A stretch of 64,000 bases of DNA from an uncultured Pirellula sp. (lineage in GTDB: Bacteria; Planctomycetota; Planctomycetia; Pirellulales; Pirellulaceae): assembly GCA_903892355.1 (NCBI GenBank), contig CAITIE010000153.1, forward strand, positions 62,001 through 126,000, in the 5' to 3' direction. Position 1 is the stretch's first letter. Every line of letters starts with the position of its first letter. Shown here in pieces: positions 16,406 through 26,008 of the stretch. The position numbers were made by a program, and so were the translations under genes. The notes under the pieces were generated by a model. It was not told the origin of the DNA. It searched no databases and saw nothing but the letters and a program-made list of their open reading frames with translations.

Positions 16406-19243
16406 TTAGTAAACCATGATGAACTCGTTGGTGTTGAATATCGCTCGGCAGAACTCCTCCAGCCCCTGCGATTGGATGAACGCTTCGCTCACCTCCCATT
16501 CGATCGCTTCCGGCGGACGGGAAAAGGCTGTCAGAAACGCTGCTCGAACTTGGTCGCGTGGCGTGCTACCACCTTCTCTTCTCAATCGCTCCGCGAACCA
16601 TTTCGATTGATCCAGAATGAATTGGCTGTTGAGCAAATTCAATGCTTGCAACGGGGTTGTACTCACGTTGCGGCGAGGCTGGATCTGGCCTGCATCCGGG
16701 CAGTCAAACGCACCAAACAACTGATCGAGCTCGACTCTAGGTTTGTTCTGATACACCATCCGTCGAAAATCACCGTCACCGAATTTCGTTTTCGACTCAT
16801 AGACGCGCACGTAGTTACTGTTGGGCTCAAACAGATCAAACCCCGGACCACCAGCTTGTAGCGAAAGCTTTCCACTCATCGCGAGGATCGTATCTCTCAA
16901 CGGTTCTGCTTCCAATCGCCGCGCCGGAAAGTGCCAAAGCAAACGGTTGCTGGAATCGACTTGATTCCCAGGCACAACCATCCCTTCTGGCAACCCTAAA
17001 GAGGCTTGGCGATAGGCTTGTGAATTGCATATCAATCGCTGGATAGACTTAATGCTCCATCGGTTCTCGATCAATCGCACTGCTAACCAGTCAAGCAGTT
17101 CCGGGTGGGATGGACGCCCTCCTCCAGCACCAAAATCGCTAGGGGTATCGACGATCCCTACTCCAAAGTGGTAATGCCACAATCGATTGACGATCACGCG
17201 GGCTGTCAAAGGATTGTCAGGCGCCGCGATCCACTCCGCCAACGCAACCCGTCGGTCTTGATCGCTCGAATCCATACCCAGTTCAAAACCACCCAACGCT
17301 GAAACACTTCCCGGTGCGACCGCTTCACGGGGCTGTGTCGGATCGCCGCGCGAAAATCTGGCAACGCTTTCCGGTTTTCCCATCATTCCAACATACGCTT
17401 TAGGGTGCCCAACCAGCTTTTGTATTTCCTGCTCGATCGATTTCTTACGCCCTCTCCACTCGGTCGCTTTTGCAATCTCTTCGTCGGTCAGCCCTAAATT
17501 GGAATCCGGCACATCACCCGCCGCTGCGTTGCGTGGTAATCGATCCGAGTGATTGGCGACCGTTGTCCATGTCTCTCCATCGAGACTCACCGAAATTGAA
17601 TATTCCGTAACAACACGATCGGCATACTGAGGCTCGGGGGTTCTATCCCGACTCCAATGAACCCGCTGGATCTCTATAGGCATCCCGAGATCGAAATTGA
17701 GTTGGCCCTTTCCTGCACTGTTTGAAATCCATGAGTGCGAGTTTCCATACAAGCCATCATTTATATGATTCAACCGATGGAATGGGTTGTTTGGAAAATC
17801 ACCCGACGATGCCACCTGGGCATCGCGAGCAACATTCGCGTTCGCCGAACTTACAATCTCAAGCTCATCGATACACGGCTCACCGCCAGAAGTGGCTGAT
17901 ATCTCAAATCGCAAATACTTTGCGGTGATCGGACGAAATCGATCGACGTTCTCCCGATGGGAAACAGCTGCTCGAGCGCCGCGCGACAATGACGCTGGCC
18001 CAACGCGTTCCAACGACGCAATCGGATGCAACTGCTGCAATTTTGCATCGATGTTTCCTAACTCTTCGCGCAGTGCGATCGCCTGCGACTCTCGCTCCGC
18101 ATGGTCTGCTGGCTTGAGTTCCCGCTCTCCATGCTGAACACCGGATAGACACGCCTTGACTCGATAGTAATCCACCTGAGAAATAGGATCGAATTTATGG
18201 GAATGGCATCGGGCACATCCAATGGTCAACCCTAAAAACGCAGTCCCTGTAACACTGACCATGTCGTGCAATTCATCAGCCCGCTGATTTGCGGTGAGTA
18301 CAGGATCCGGTGATTTAACGCGATCCCAGGGCCCTCCAACCAAAAAGCCGGTGGCTCGATCGACACCGAAACGATCACCGGCGATTTGATTTCGAATGAA
18401 CGCGTCGAATGGCTCATCGTCGTTCCAGGATTCGATGACGTAATCACGGTAATGCCATGCGCTCGGCCGAGGATGATTCATCTCAAAACCATCGCTCTCG
18501 GCGAATCGGACGACATCCAGCCAATGCCTTGCCCAGCGTTCGCCATACTGAGGTGCCGCCAAAAGCCGATCAACAGCAATGGCCACCCCCTTGTCTGGAT
18601 CTTCCATCCAAGCCCTAGTGAACTCCTCGACCTGGGACGGAGTCGGCGGTAATCCATGGAGATTGAAGTACAATCGTCGAACGATTTGGTGCGGCTCCGC
18701 CAATGGCGCTGCGGCGAGCCCAGCTTCATTTCGCTTCTTCGTTAAAAATCCATCGATAGAGTCGGCCTCGAACGTGGGCTGCAACGGTCGAAAACTCCAG
18801 TGATCGAGTTTCCCCGGATCCACCGTTGCCGACGTATCGCCCCATACCGCACCTTCGTCAATCCAGCGGCGGATGACCTCAACCTCGGCATCGTTAAGCG
18901 GACGACGGCCATCCTTCCGTGGAGGCATGGCGTTGGCATGATCTTGCTCCTTGATGTAGGTATAAAGCGGACTCTCACCGGATTTACCAGGAACAATCGC
19001 CGGCTCCCCAAAATCACCACCGCGAAGAGGAGACTCCCGAATGTCCAGCCTAAGTCCGCTGATTTGCTTGGATGGCCCATGGCACTCCATGCAATGCTTC
19101 TCGAAAAGCGGCCGGACCAATTCATCAAACCGAATGGGGCCATCCTCCCCAGCAACGGCTTGAACGGCCGCAGTCATGAGTCCGGAATGAGCAAGAACAA
19201 GGAACAGGATGGCTGATAACATTCGATTACGAACCGGGCTCAT
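16406..19243 (-). CDS. DUF1549/DUF1553 cytochrome-like protein with inserted discoidin domain
   Basis: This is a 945-residue exported protein. A signal peptide (MLSAILFLVLAHSGLMTAAV) is followed by a planctomycete cytochrome c domain with CMECH, DUF1549 with WLDVVRFAESDGFE and a second heme motif CARCHSHKFDP, and C-terminal DUF1553 with NPLTARVIVNRLWHYHFG. Between DUF1549 and DUF1553 is an insertion that looks like an F5/8-type C (discoidin) domain: KYLRFEISATSGGEPCIDE, SWISNSAGKGQLNFDLG and YSISVSLDGETW. Such domains bind carbohydrate or lipid. The ATG at 19243 was chosen because AAGGAA lies 7 nt upstream; longer starts at 19264 and 19282 fall inside an 18-bp repeat. Confidence 0.9.
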   Translation of the reverse strand: MSPVRNRMLSAILFLVLAHSGLMTAAVQAVAGEDGPIRFDELVRPLFEKHCMECHGPSKQISGLRLDIRESPLRGGDFGEPAIVPGKSGESPLYTYIKEQDHANAMPPRKDGRRPLNDAEVEVIRRWIDEGAVWGDTSATVDPGKLDHWSFRPLQPTFEADSIDGFLTKKRNEAGLAAAPLAEPHQIVRRLYFNLHGLPPTPSQVEEFTRAWMEDPDKGVAIAVDRLLAAPQYGERWARHWLDVVRFAESDGFEMNHPRPSAWHYRDYVIESWNDDEPFDAFIRNQIAGDRFGVDRATGFLVGGPWDRVKSPDPVLTANQRADELHDMVSVTGTAFLGLTIGCARCHSHKFDPISQVDYYRVKACLSGVQHGERELKPADHAERESQAIALREELGNIDAKLQQLHPIASLERVGPASLSRGARAAVSHRENVDRFRPITAKYLRFEISATSGGEPCIDELEIVSSANANVARDAQVASSGDFPNNPFHRLNHINDGLYGNSHSWISNSAGKGQLNFDLGMPIEIQRVHWSRDRTPEPQYADRVVTEYSISVSLDGETWTTVANHSDRLPRNAAAGDVPDSNLGLTDEEIAKATEWRGRKKSIEQEIQKLVGHPKAYVGMMGKPESVARFSRGDPTQPREAVAPGSVSALGGFELGMDSSDQDRRVALAEWIAAPDNPLTARVIVNRLWHYHFGVGIVDTPSDFGAGGGRPSHPELLDWLAVRLIENRWSIKSIQRLICNSQAYRQASLGLPEGMVVPGNQVDSSNRLLWHFPARRLEAEPLRDTILAMSGKLSLQAGGPGFDLFEPNSNYVRVYESKTKFGDGDFRRMVYQNKPRVELDQLFGAFDCPDAGQIQPRRNVSTTPLQALNLLNSQFILDQSKWFAERLRREGGSTPRDQVRAAFLTAFSRPPEAIEWEVSEAFIQSQGLEEFCRAIFNTNEFIMVY

Positions 19244-19549
19244 TCCAAGTTTCCTTAGTTTCATGCGATGGCCCGATAACATGGGAGTACCCGGTTATGT
19301 GCGAGTACCCGGTGTCATGCGAGTACCCAGAAGGGGGAGGGGTGTACCTGCTCGACGCAGTTGCAGATGGCTTGAGTAAAGGGAGGCTTGACTTCAACGG
19401 TAGTTGGGAAGGACACATCGTCAGTGCAGTACCAAGTATACCTACCGAACATTACCATGTTGAGAAGAGACGGCATGGGTTGTCAACTTTTCCATCCTAT
19501 CTTCCTTAAGCAATCTTCGGTTCTTTAACAGGGACTCCAAGGTCTCCAC
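19244..19549. other. Divergent region with repeat array
   Basis: Besides the 18-bp repeat at 19257-19328, nothing gene-like is visible between the divergent DUF1553 operon and the unknown exported protein. Both promoters must lie here. Confidence 0.45.
19257..19328 (-). repeat. 18-bp tandem repeat, four copies, in the leader of a DUF1553 operon
   Basis: On the minus strand the units are GGGTACTCGCATGACACC, GGGTACTCGCACATAACC, GGGTACTCCCATGTTATC and GGGCCATCGCATGAAACT, strictly 18 bp apart. Two of the alternative ATG starts of the downstream gene lie within the array. Read in frame they encode (GYSHxT)n, but the real start is probably below the array. Confidence 0.92.
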
Positions 19550-21712
19550 ATGCTTTTTCAACACCATTTTTCCGTCACAACCTACTCGGTTTCCACCACA
19601 CGCTTCCTCCGATCCGTGACGCAGACCATCGCATGGCTGATCGGATTCTCCGCGGCTTTGCACGGCGATGCTGTCATCGCTGCTCCCTGCGAAGTCTCGG
19701 AGGACGAAGTCCAAGTCATCGGTGTCAGCGTTACACCCCATCAGTTCTCTCCGAACATGCAGTGGCGACGCGCACCTAATCCAGAGCTATCCGCGCGCGT
19801 CGAGATCTTTGTTCAGAATCAAAGTGATCGCCCGATCCAGGTTCCATCGCCAATTCGATTTGACGACAAGACGCCTGAAGAGTTACTGGCTGAAAAGAGC
19901 TGGGCATGGCATGACACCGCTTCCAAAACCGGATTTGAGCTACCTGCCGGAGCTCTGCGAGTCCTGCGTTGGAATGGGCTCGATGCAGACTGGGGAGCTG
20001 GGACGGAGCATGATGTCTCGTTGGGTGCCGAGTCCTCGTCAAAATCACCGATCAATCTTGCGCTCCCACGTGTCTTTTTCGAGTCGATCACGTTTCATGC
20101 TGCAGGATCGCACGATGGAAACAATTCGATGCATCCAGACAGAATGCTCGCCACCATCCGCAACGATCTGCGGGAACCGATTCGGATGGTTTCCTGCCGT
20201 CTTTGGTTACCGCAGTCCAACGAAACGTTCCATACCCTTTACCCCAAACCGATCCAGCGTGAACTCAAACCCTACCCCGAGGATGCGATCGTTCCTGCGG
20301 GTGAGATTGGTGGCATTGAACTGGATCTTGGTCCGTTGCCACTGACGTATGCCGCGGTAGAGATGGTCGTCCGTCCAATCGCTCGCGATGAAGAAATTCA
20401 TGTTTGGGGATATCTCAAGATTCGTCGCTCATCGTTTGACATCAGTGGCGGTTGGGTCGCGAGCGTCGTCAAAGGACGCAACAGCATGACCCAAATCCCT
20501 TTCCTAAAGACGTTGGCCCAACTCTACGTCAACACGGGCCAGATCGAAGAGGTGTCCGGTTATACCGACAATCAGGAGCTGTACTCGCAGTACCCCATCA
20601 AACGATTCAACCGGATGGCGGACAAAAATCGTTACGAGTCTGATTCGATGCTACCTACCATTCATGCTATCGAATTCCTCGGCGAACCACAGTACGGTGG
20701 TGGACGTCCGGTCCCACCCCAAGAAGTCTTCGATCAACTCGCTCCCTATCAATCATGGAAGCTACCCACCACGGTCACATTGAGCGAGGAGCGAGACTGG
20801 CGATACTACGTCGGCGTTTGCGATTATCCTCACTATGACGCGTACCGAGTCATCGCCCCAGCCGCCGATTCATGGTCTAAATACGATCGCTGGGGAGGCA
20901 AATCGATTCGCTGGGGAGCTCCTCTGGAGACGATCGGCGATATGACTAGAAGCTTGCGGCAACAAAGTCGCCCGGTGACGATCGCTTACTGGTCCCAAGG
21001 AGCCCATCACGACTGGGGTGGTGTGCTTAGCCCTAGGCGTGGTTCCCCCACACCCGATGAGTTACGATCCCAAGCATGGCAGGGGTTAGGCAATGGGATT
21101 GCATCGTTGTATTGGTTCAATTTGAGCATGAAGTCACTCGCCAAATTCCCCGACTTGATCGATCCAATCCGTCGAGTCGGTCGCGAAATCCAATTGCTGA
21201 AACCCATCTTGGAACAATGCGTCTGTTATCAGTACGAGCGGCAAACCAACGATGGACTGCTGGAATGGGATCTAAACTCCTTGGTCACTCGTGACACAGC
21301 TTTGTTGGTTGCCAATGACATTGGGTACGCCATCGACGAACGCTCGAAAACATTTCGCTTCGAAAAACGGGATGGCGTTTTTTCCTTCCAACTGCCAACT
21401 TGGCTAGCTACGCCCAATGACGGAGGCACGACGGGCGGCATCACAAGCGATAGCACGACCGATGAGAACCTCCACGTGTTCCGGGTCGATTCCGAAGGGA
21501 CACACAATGTGGAGTACACCCTCGAATCTCGACAGATCAAGATACGCGATGCGGTATCCGTTGTCGGAGTGTACATCGTAACCAGGGACAAAAATCTCCG
21601 GCTCTCGATGGATACAAAGCTTGCGAGCCTTCTTCAATCGGAGCTCGAATTGGGTTTCAACCCCGTCGATTCCGAGGCCGACCGGAAAACGTTGCAGTCG
21701 CTGGTCGATTAA
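19550..21712 (+). CDS. Large exported protein of unknown function
   Basis: The 720-residue product has an N-terminal hydrophobic segment (TIAWLIGFSAALHGDAVIAA) that looks like a signal peptide, then a beta-rich region (VEIFVQNQSDRPIQVPSPIRF) and a central part with aromatic, acidic segments such as YYVGVCDYPHYDAYRV, SRPVTIAYWSQGAHHDWGG and LGNGIASLYWFNLS, which recall a TIM-barrel glycoside hydrolase. I cannot assign a family. ATG at 19550 has AAGG about 8 nt upstream. It precedes a sulfatase on the same strand (75-bp gap), which makes a role in polysaccharide breakdown plausible. Confidence 0.65.
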   Translation: MLFQHHFSVTTYSVSTTRFLRSVTQTIAWLIGFSAALHGDAVIAAPCEVSEDEVQVIGVSVTPHQFSPNMQWRRAPNPELSARVEIFVQNQSDRPIQVPSPIRFDDKTPEELLAEKSWAWHDTASKTGFELPAGALRVLRWNGLDADWGAGTEHDVSLGAESSSKSPINLALPRVFFESITFHAAGSHDGNNSMHPDRMLATIRNDLREPIRMVSCRLWLPQSNETFHTLYPKPIQRELKPYPEDAIVPAGEIGGIELDLGPLPLTYAAVEMVVRPIARDEEIHVWGYLKIRRSSFDISGGWVASVVKGRNSMTQIPFLKTLAQLYVNTGQIEEVSGYTDNQELYSQYPIKRFNRMADKNRYESDSMLPTIHAIEFLGEPQYGGGRPVPPQEVFDQLAPYQSWKLPTTVTLSEERDWRYYVGVCDYPHYDAYRVIAPAADSWSKYDRWGGKSIRWGAPLETIGDMTRSLRQQSRPVTIAYWSQGAHHDWGGVLSPRRGSPTPDELRSQAWQGLGNGIASLYWFNLSMKSLAKFPDLIDPIRRVGREIQLLKPILEQCVCYQYERQTNDGLLEWDLNSLVTRDTALLVANDIGYAIDERSKTFRFEKRDGVFSFQLPTWLATPNDGGTTGGITSDSTTDENLHVFRVDSEGTHNVEYTLESRQIKIRDAVSVVGVYIVTRDKNLRLSMDTKLASLLQSELELGFNPVDSEADRKTLQSLVD

Positions 21713-21787
21713 TCACTAACATGGCAGTTGGATGCAGTTACAATACCGTTGCTGTGTTTTATCAATAGCGCAGCACCTCCTTACTGA

Positions 21788-23443
21788 ATGCACCTCAAGC
21801 TTCCTATTAACATGCTGACCTATCCCAAAATCCTCGGCGTTGCCTCGAGATCTGAGTTCATTCGATTCCTCAGCTCATTAGTCATTTTCTGCTGTGCGAA
21901 CATCGGTATCGCCGAGGATCGCCCAAACATCCTGTTCATTTTTTCGGACGACCACGCGCGGCATGCGATTTCAGCGTACGGCTCCAAAGTGAATCAAACT
22001 CCTCATTTGGACCGTTTGGCCAAAGAGGGTGCTCGATTCATCCATTCGTTCGTCACCAATTCGATTTGCACCCCCAGCCGCGCAACGCTGTTAACAGGCC
22101 AGTATTCGCACCTCAATGGAGTGCCGGTCTTCAATCGGTTCGATGGAGCCCGAGATCACGTAGCAAAACGGTTGCAGAGTGCCGGATACCATACCGGTAT
22201 GATCGGCAAGTGGCATCTCGGTTCGGATCCCACTGGGTTTGATCGCTGGATCGTTCTGCCCGGCCAAGGCTCCTACAAGGACCCTCAATTCCTCGTCCCT
22301 GGTCATAAGCTGACCGTTGAAGGCCACTGCACCGAAGTAACAACTGCGCTCGGGATCGAGTTCCTCGAGACTCGCCCCAAAGACAAGCCATTCTTCTTGA
22401 TGCTGCACCATAAAGCTCCTCACCGCGGATGGGAGCCGGATGCAAAGAACAAAGAAGCGTTTCGCAATCGGTCCTTCCCAGAACCGGACACACTCTGGGA
22501 CGACTATGCGACACGTCCAGCCGCTCTTCCTGAAAACGCCCAAACGATCGCCAAAGATCTCACACGAAGCGATTTGAAGCTAACTCCACCCGACAGCCTG
22601 AGCGGGAAAGAGCTCAACGCATGGTTGGGCGAAAAGCCTATGGAACTCACCGTCGATGGAAAACAACTCACCGGGAAGGAATTGGTTCGATGGAAATACC
22701 AGCGGTACATGCAGGACTACCTCGCATGCGTCCAAGGTGTCGATGATAGTATCGGCCAAGTCCTCGAATATCTCGACAAGAACGATTTGGCGAAGAACAC
22801 GATCGTGATGTACACCGCAGACAATGGTTGGTATCTCGGCGACCTTGGAATGTACGACAAGCGTTTCATGTACGAACCCGGATTGCGAACCCCTTTGATC
22901 GTCCGAGGGCCCGGCGTCGCTGCCGGCTCTACTCCCGAAGGAATGGTAGCCAACATCGATTTTGCCCCGACATTTTTAGAGCTTGCAGGGGTTGCTATCC
23001 CGGAGAGTGTTCAAGGCCGTTCTATCGTTCCACTGCTGCAGGGCAAAACGCCGAACGATTGGCGATCCTCGATCTACTATCGCTACTACCACGATCCCGG
23101 CCATCACAACACGAGAGCCCACTATGGCGTACGTACAGCAAACCACAAATTGATCTACTACTGGCGCAAAGATGCCTACGAACTGTTCGACTTGGAGAAA
23201 GACCCAAATGAACAAAACAATTTGCTCTTCGATCCCGCCGTCGCATCGCAGCCTGATGTTGCGAAACTCTTCTCCGACCTGAAGCAAGAGATCCAGCGAT
23301 TGCAAAAGGAATATCGAGATGACGGAACGTATGCGGATCCAAAGAGTTGGCCGCAAGGGAGTGCCGACGGACCCTTCGGCGATAAATCGCCGTTGGGAAA
23401 GAAATCGGTCCGAGATGCGATCGGAGCGTCCGTGGGAATTTAG
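21788..23443 (+). CDS. Sulfatase (arylsulfatase family, formylglycine type)
   Basis: The 551-residue exported protein hydrolyses sulfate esters. RPNILFIFSDDHARHAISAYG gives the metal-binding aspartates, and CTPSR at 94-98 is the formylglycine signature whose C94 is matured by a sulfatase-modifying enzyme not seen in this window. GKWHLG and the late TADNGWYLGD and KRFMYEPGLRTPLIV match the family. A hydrophobic signal (FLSSLVIFCCANIGIAE) precedes the catalytic domain. The natural substrate is probably a sulfated polysaccharide. The gene converges with the next one, stops being 3 bp apart. Confidence 0.93.
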   Translation: MHLKLPINMLTYPKILGVASRSEFIRFLSSLVIFCCANIGIAEDRPNILFIFSDDHARHAISAYGSKVNQTPHLDRLAKEGARFIHSFVTNSICTPSRATLLTGQYSHLNGVPVFNRFDGARDHVAKRLQSAGYHTGMIGKWHLGSDPTGFDRWIVLPGQGSYKDPQFLVPGHKLTVEGHCTEVTTALGIEFLETRPKDKPFFLMLHHKAPHRGWEPDAKNKEAFRNRSFPEPDTLWDDYATRPAALPENAQTIAKDLTRSDLKLTPPDSLSGKELNAWLGEKPMELTVDGKQLTGKELVRWKYQRYMQDYLACVQGVDDSIGQVLEYLDKNDLAKNTIVMYTADNGWYLGDLGMYDKRFMYEPGLRTPLIVRGPGVAAGSTPEGMVANIDFAPTFLELAGVAIPESVQGRSIVPLLQGKTPNDWRSSIYYRYYHDPGHHNTRAHYGVRTANHKLIYYWRKDAYELFDLEKDPNEQNNLLFDPAVASQPDVAKLFSDLKQEIQRLQKEYRDDGTYADPKSWPQGSADGPFGDKSPLGKKSVRDAIGASVGI

Positions 23444-23446
23444 CCA

Positions 23447-24454
23447 CTAACGAGGGAAGAGTTTTAACGCAGCGAGCGGAATCTCCATTCCGTCGCTCCA
23501 CTCCTCGTCGGCAGCAAAGTTTTTTTCCGGTTCCGAAGATGTTGCTTGAGTAGGATCGGCTGCTGCACCTCGCTCGCCGCAGTACCAGTGGACTTTACCA
23601 CTCCCGATCACCCGAGCTTTCGTTCCATGGATCCATAACGCAGTCGATTCATCGAGACCGAGCCCGTATAAGGTTTGGTGGTCGGTTACGGCGCGATGCA
23701 GTCTTTCTTGTCGGTTTTTTGCCAAGAAGTGCTGATCGATAATCACACCTGGCAATAGCCCGAACCCAGTTTTGAACTCGGGGTGAACCGCTCCGCCCGA
23801 AATCATCCTTTGCGAACAGATTGCTGCACCCGCGCTGGTTCCACCCAATACACCGCCTCGCTCGAGCAATCGCACGAGTTCCGACGCAATGGGCGTTCCG
23901 AGATAGCGTTCGCTCAATCGGCTTTGATCGCCCCCGGCAATCCAAACAGCATCGGCACCTCGTAAGCGTTCGACCCATTGGTCGACCAACGGTGGATCCG
24001 CAAGCCATTGATCCCGATTCGATGCATGGACAACGTCGATCGATTGCCAAGGATAATCCTTCCAATAGTCGGTCCAAAAACAGAAATCCCCGAGATCGGA
24101 TCGAGGTGACGCTGTCGGGATAATTACCAATTTGCCAGCAGTTCCGTGACCTAACCGAAAGAAAGTATCGAGGATCGGTTTTGGCAACGTGGAACCACCG
24201 CACAGGAGGATCGAGCCGTTCCATGGAGCTACCGCGGAGTCTGTATCGGAGTCTGTATCGGAAGCAATAACGGAGGCTACCGTCGAGGGGACCAATGTCG
24301 AGTCAGCGGACCGGGCCCGTGCAGGCGCGTTGAGTTCTTGCGCGGCGGCGGGTACCGATGCCAACGAGTGCCCGAAGGCCAACGAGCACGCAGCCCAGAG
24401 GGCCGGGGCTCTGTTCTGGCTTGCATTCGAATGGCGGCCTCCGCAGGCTGACAT
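23447..24454 (-). CDS. Cyanophycinase-like S51 family peptidase, exported
   Basis: This 335-residue protein has the S51 fold: LLCGGSTLPKPILDTFF, KLVIIPTASP, WIAGGDQSRLSE, and the nucleophile S207 in GGTSAGAAI. Related enzymes are cyanophycinase and dipeptidase E. An N-terminal stretch (ALWAACSLAFGHSLASVPAAA) resembles a signal peptide, so it would act outside the cytoplasm, unlike intracellular cyanophycinase. It begins 3 bp after lpd and is probably cotranscribed. A 12-bp duplication gives SDTD repeats in the linker after the signal. Confidence 0.82.
   Translation of the reverse strand: MSACGGRHSNASQNRAPALWAACSLAFGHSLASVPAAAQELNAPARARSADSTLVPSTVASVIASDTDSDTDSAVAPWNGSILLCGGSTLPKPILDTFFRLGHGTAGKLVIIPTASPRSDLGDFCFWTDYWKDYPWQSIDVVHASNRDQWLADPPLVDQWVERLRGADAVWIAGGDQSRLSERYLGTPIASELVRLLERGGVLGGTSAGAAICSQRMISGGAVHPEFKTGFGLLPGVIIDQHFLAKNRQERLHRAVTDHQTLYGLGLDESTALWIHGTKARVIGSGKVHWYCGERGAAADPTQATSSEPEKNFAADEEWSDGMEIPLAALKLFPR
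24235..24258 (-). repeat. 12-bp tandem duplication in the cyanophycinase-like gene
   Basis: CGGAGTCTGTAT occurs twice in tandem (24235-24246, 24247-24258) and is followed by a partial CGGA. In frame it gives SDTD-SDTD. Confidence 0.93.
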
Positions 24455-24457
24455 GGC

Positions 24458-25894
24458 TTATTGGGCGCTCGCGTGGCGCTTCGGCTTGTAGATTTCCGTG
24501 GCGGTCCCGAAGTGAACTTCGCCAGCGTTCATCAAGGTTTCGCTCAAGGTGGGGTGGGGGTGGATCGACTCGGTGATATCACGCACTTCGCAACCCATCT
24601 CGATCGCCAGCACCGCCTCAGCGATTAATTCACCCGCACCAGAACCGACGATGCCGCAACCGAGCACGCGATGCGTAGCGGGGTCGACGAGCCATTTGGT
24701 CAATCCATCGGTCCTACCGAGCGCTTGCGCTCGACCACTCGCTGCCCATGGATAGATTTCCACATCCACAGCGATCCCTTCCCGTTTGGCCCGTTCTTCG
24801 GTCAAGCCTGCCCAAGCGATCTCAGGATCGGTAAATACAACCGCCGGAATGGCTTGTTTATCAAACGTGACATCGCGTCCTAGGATGACTTCGATGGCAA
24901 CCTTCGCTTCATGACTTGCTTTGTGCGCGAGCATCGGTTCGCCAGCGATATCGCCAATCGCAAAAATGTGGGGGTCGGCGGTCCGCTGCTGCTTATCGCA
25001 CACAGCAAAGCCTCGCTCGTTGACTTGGACCATCGTGTTCTCAAGTCCGATCCCTCGACTCGAAGGACGACGGCCGACACTGACGAGGACACGATCGAAT
25101 CGTTCATGACCAAATTTGCCAGGACCTTCGAACGTGACTTCGACTTGATTGTCGATTTCCGCGACAGACCCAACTTTCGTGTTCAAGTAGATACGGTTTT
25201 CGAACAAGGCTTTCAGACGGCGTTGAAGCGGGGCGACCAAATCTCGGTCGGCACCGGGAAGCAGCGTGTCGGTCCACTCGACCACGCTAACCTTCGAACC
25301 GAGGTGGGCGTAAACCGTCCCCATCTCGAGACCGATGTAACCACCACCGATGACGAGCAATCGTTCTGGGATATCGGCCAACTCCAAAGCGCCCGTCGAA
25401 TCCATAACCCGCTTGGAGCCGACTTGAAAACTGGGGGGCATGGCTGGGGTACTGCCCGTAGCCAAAACGCAATAGTCGAATGTTAGTTTACCACCTTCTG
25501 GAATGCTCGGATCGTTTCCTTCGAGGATCAATGTCGTGGAGTTTTCGAACTTGCCACGTGCGCGGATCACTTTGACATTACGTCGCTTGGAAAGTTGCCC
25601 GAGCCCGCCGGTCAGCGTCTCGATCACCTTTTCCTTTCGAGCTCGCACCTTGTTGATATCGATCTTGGGTTTGGGGTACTCAACACCCCAACCTTCGCTC
25701 AGTTCATGAGCCTCTTCGATCACCTTGGCCACATGCAACAACGCTTTGGAGTGAATACAACCTCGGAGCAAGCACGTACCGCCGAGCTTTGGTTCGGACT
25801 CGACGATCGCGACTTCAAGCCCTTCGTCCGCCGCAAGAAACGCTGCTGCATATCCGCCGGGGCCACCACCCAAGACTACAACTGGTACGTGCAT
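24458..25894 (-). CDS. lpd: Dihydrolipoyl dehydrogenase
   Basis: This 478-residue FAD flavoprotein is the E3 subunit of 2-oxoacid dehydrogenase complexes. VVVLGGGPGGYAAAF binds FAD, the redox disulfide is C41/C46 in GTCLLRGCIHSK, VIGGGYIGLEMGTVYAHLG binds NAD, and the C-terminal interface carries IHPHPTLSE with the catalytic His-Glu pair. It also has FAIGDIAGEPMLAHKASHE. No E1 or E2 genes are near; it is linked only to the cyanophycinase-like gene downstream. Confidence 0.95.
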   Translation of the reverse strand: MHVPVVVLGGGPGGYAAAFLAADEGLEVAIVESEPKLGGTCLLRGCIHSKALLHVAKVIEEAHELSEGWGVEYPKPKIDINKVRARKEKVIETLTGGLGQLSKRRNVKVIRARGKFENSTTLILEGNDPSIPEGGKLTFDYCVLATGSTPAMPPSFQVGSKRVMDSTGALELADIPERLLVIGGGYIGLEMGTVYAHLGSKVSVVEWTDTLLPGADRDLVAPLQRRLKALFENRIYLNTKVGSVAEIDNQVEVTFEGPGKFGHERFDRVLVSVGRRPSSRGIGLENTMVQVNERGFAVCDKQQRTADPHIFAIGDIAGEPMLAHKASHEAKVAIEVILGRDVTFDKQAIPAVVFTDPEIAWAGLTEERAKREGIAVDVEIYPWAASGRAQALGRTDGLTKWLVDPATHRVLGCGIVGSGAGELIAEAVLAIEMGCEVRDITESIHPHPTLSETLMNAGEVHFGTATEIYKPKRHASAQ

Positions 25895-25939
25895 TCGATG
25901 TTCGCCATGAAGAAAGGAACAGGGTCACGAAACATAGAG

Positions 25940-25978
25940 AAAACAAAAGGGCTCTGTTCGAAATTCGAACCGAGCCCC
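25940..25978 (-). terminator. Intrinsic terminator after rpsD
   Basis: GGGCTC (25949-25954) pairs with GAGCCC (25972-25977), and an inner GTTCGAA/TTCGAAC extends the stem. On the minus strand the stem is followed by CTTTTGTTTTC. It lies 30 bp past the rpsD stop. Confidence 0.82.
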
Positions 25979-26008
25979 AATAGAATTTTAGCGACGACAA
26001 CAGCGATG

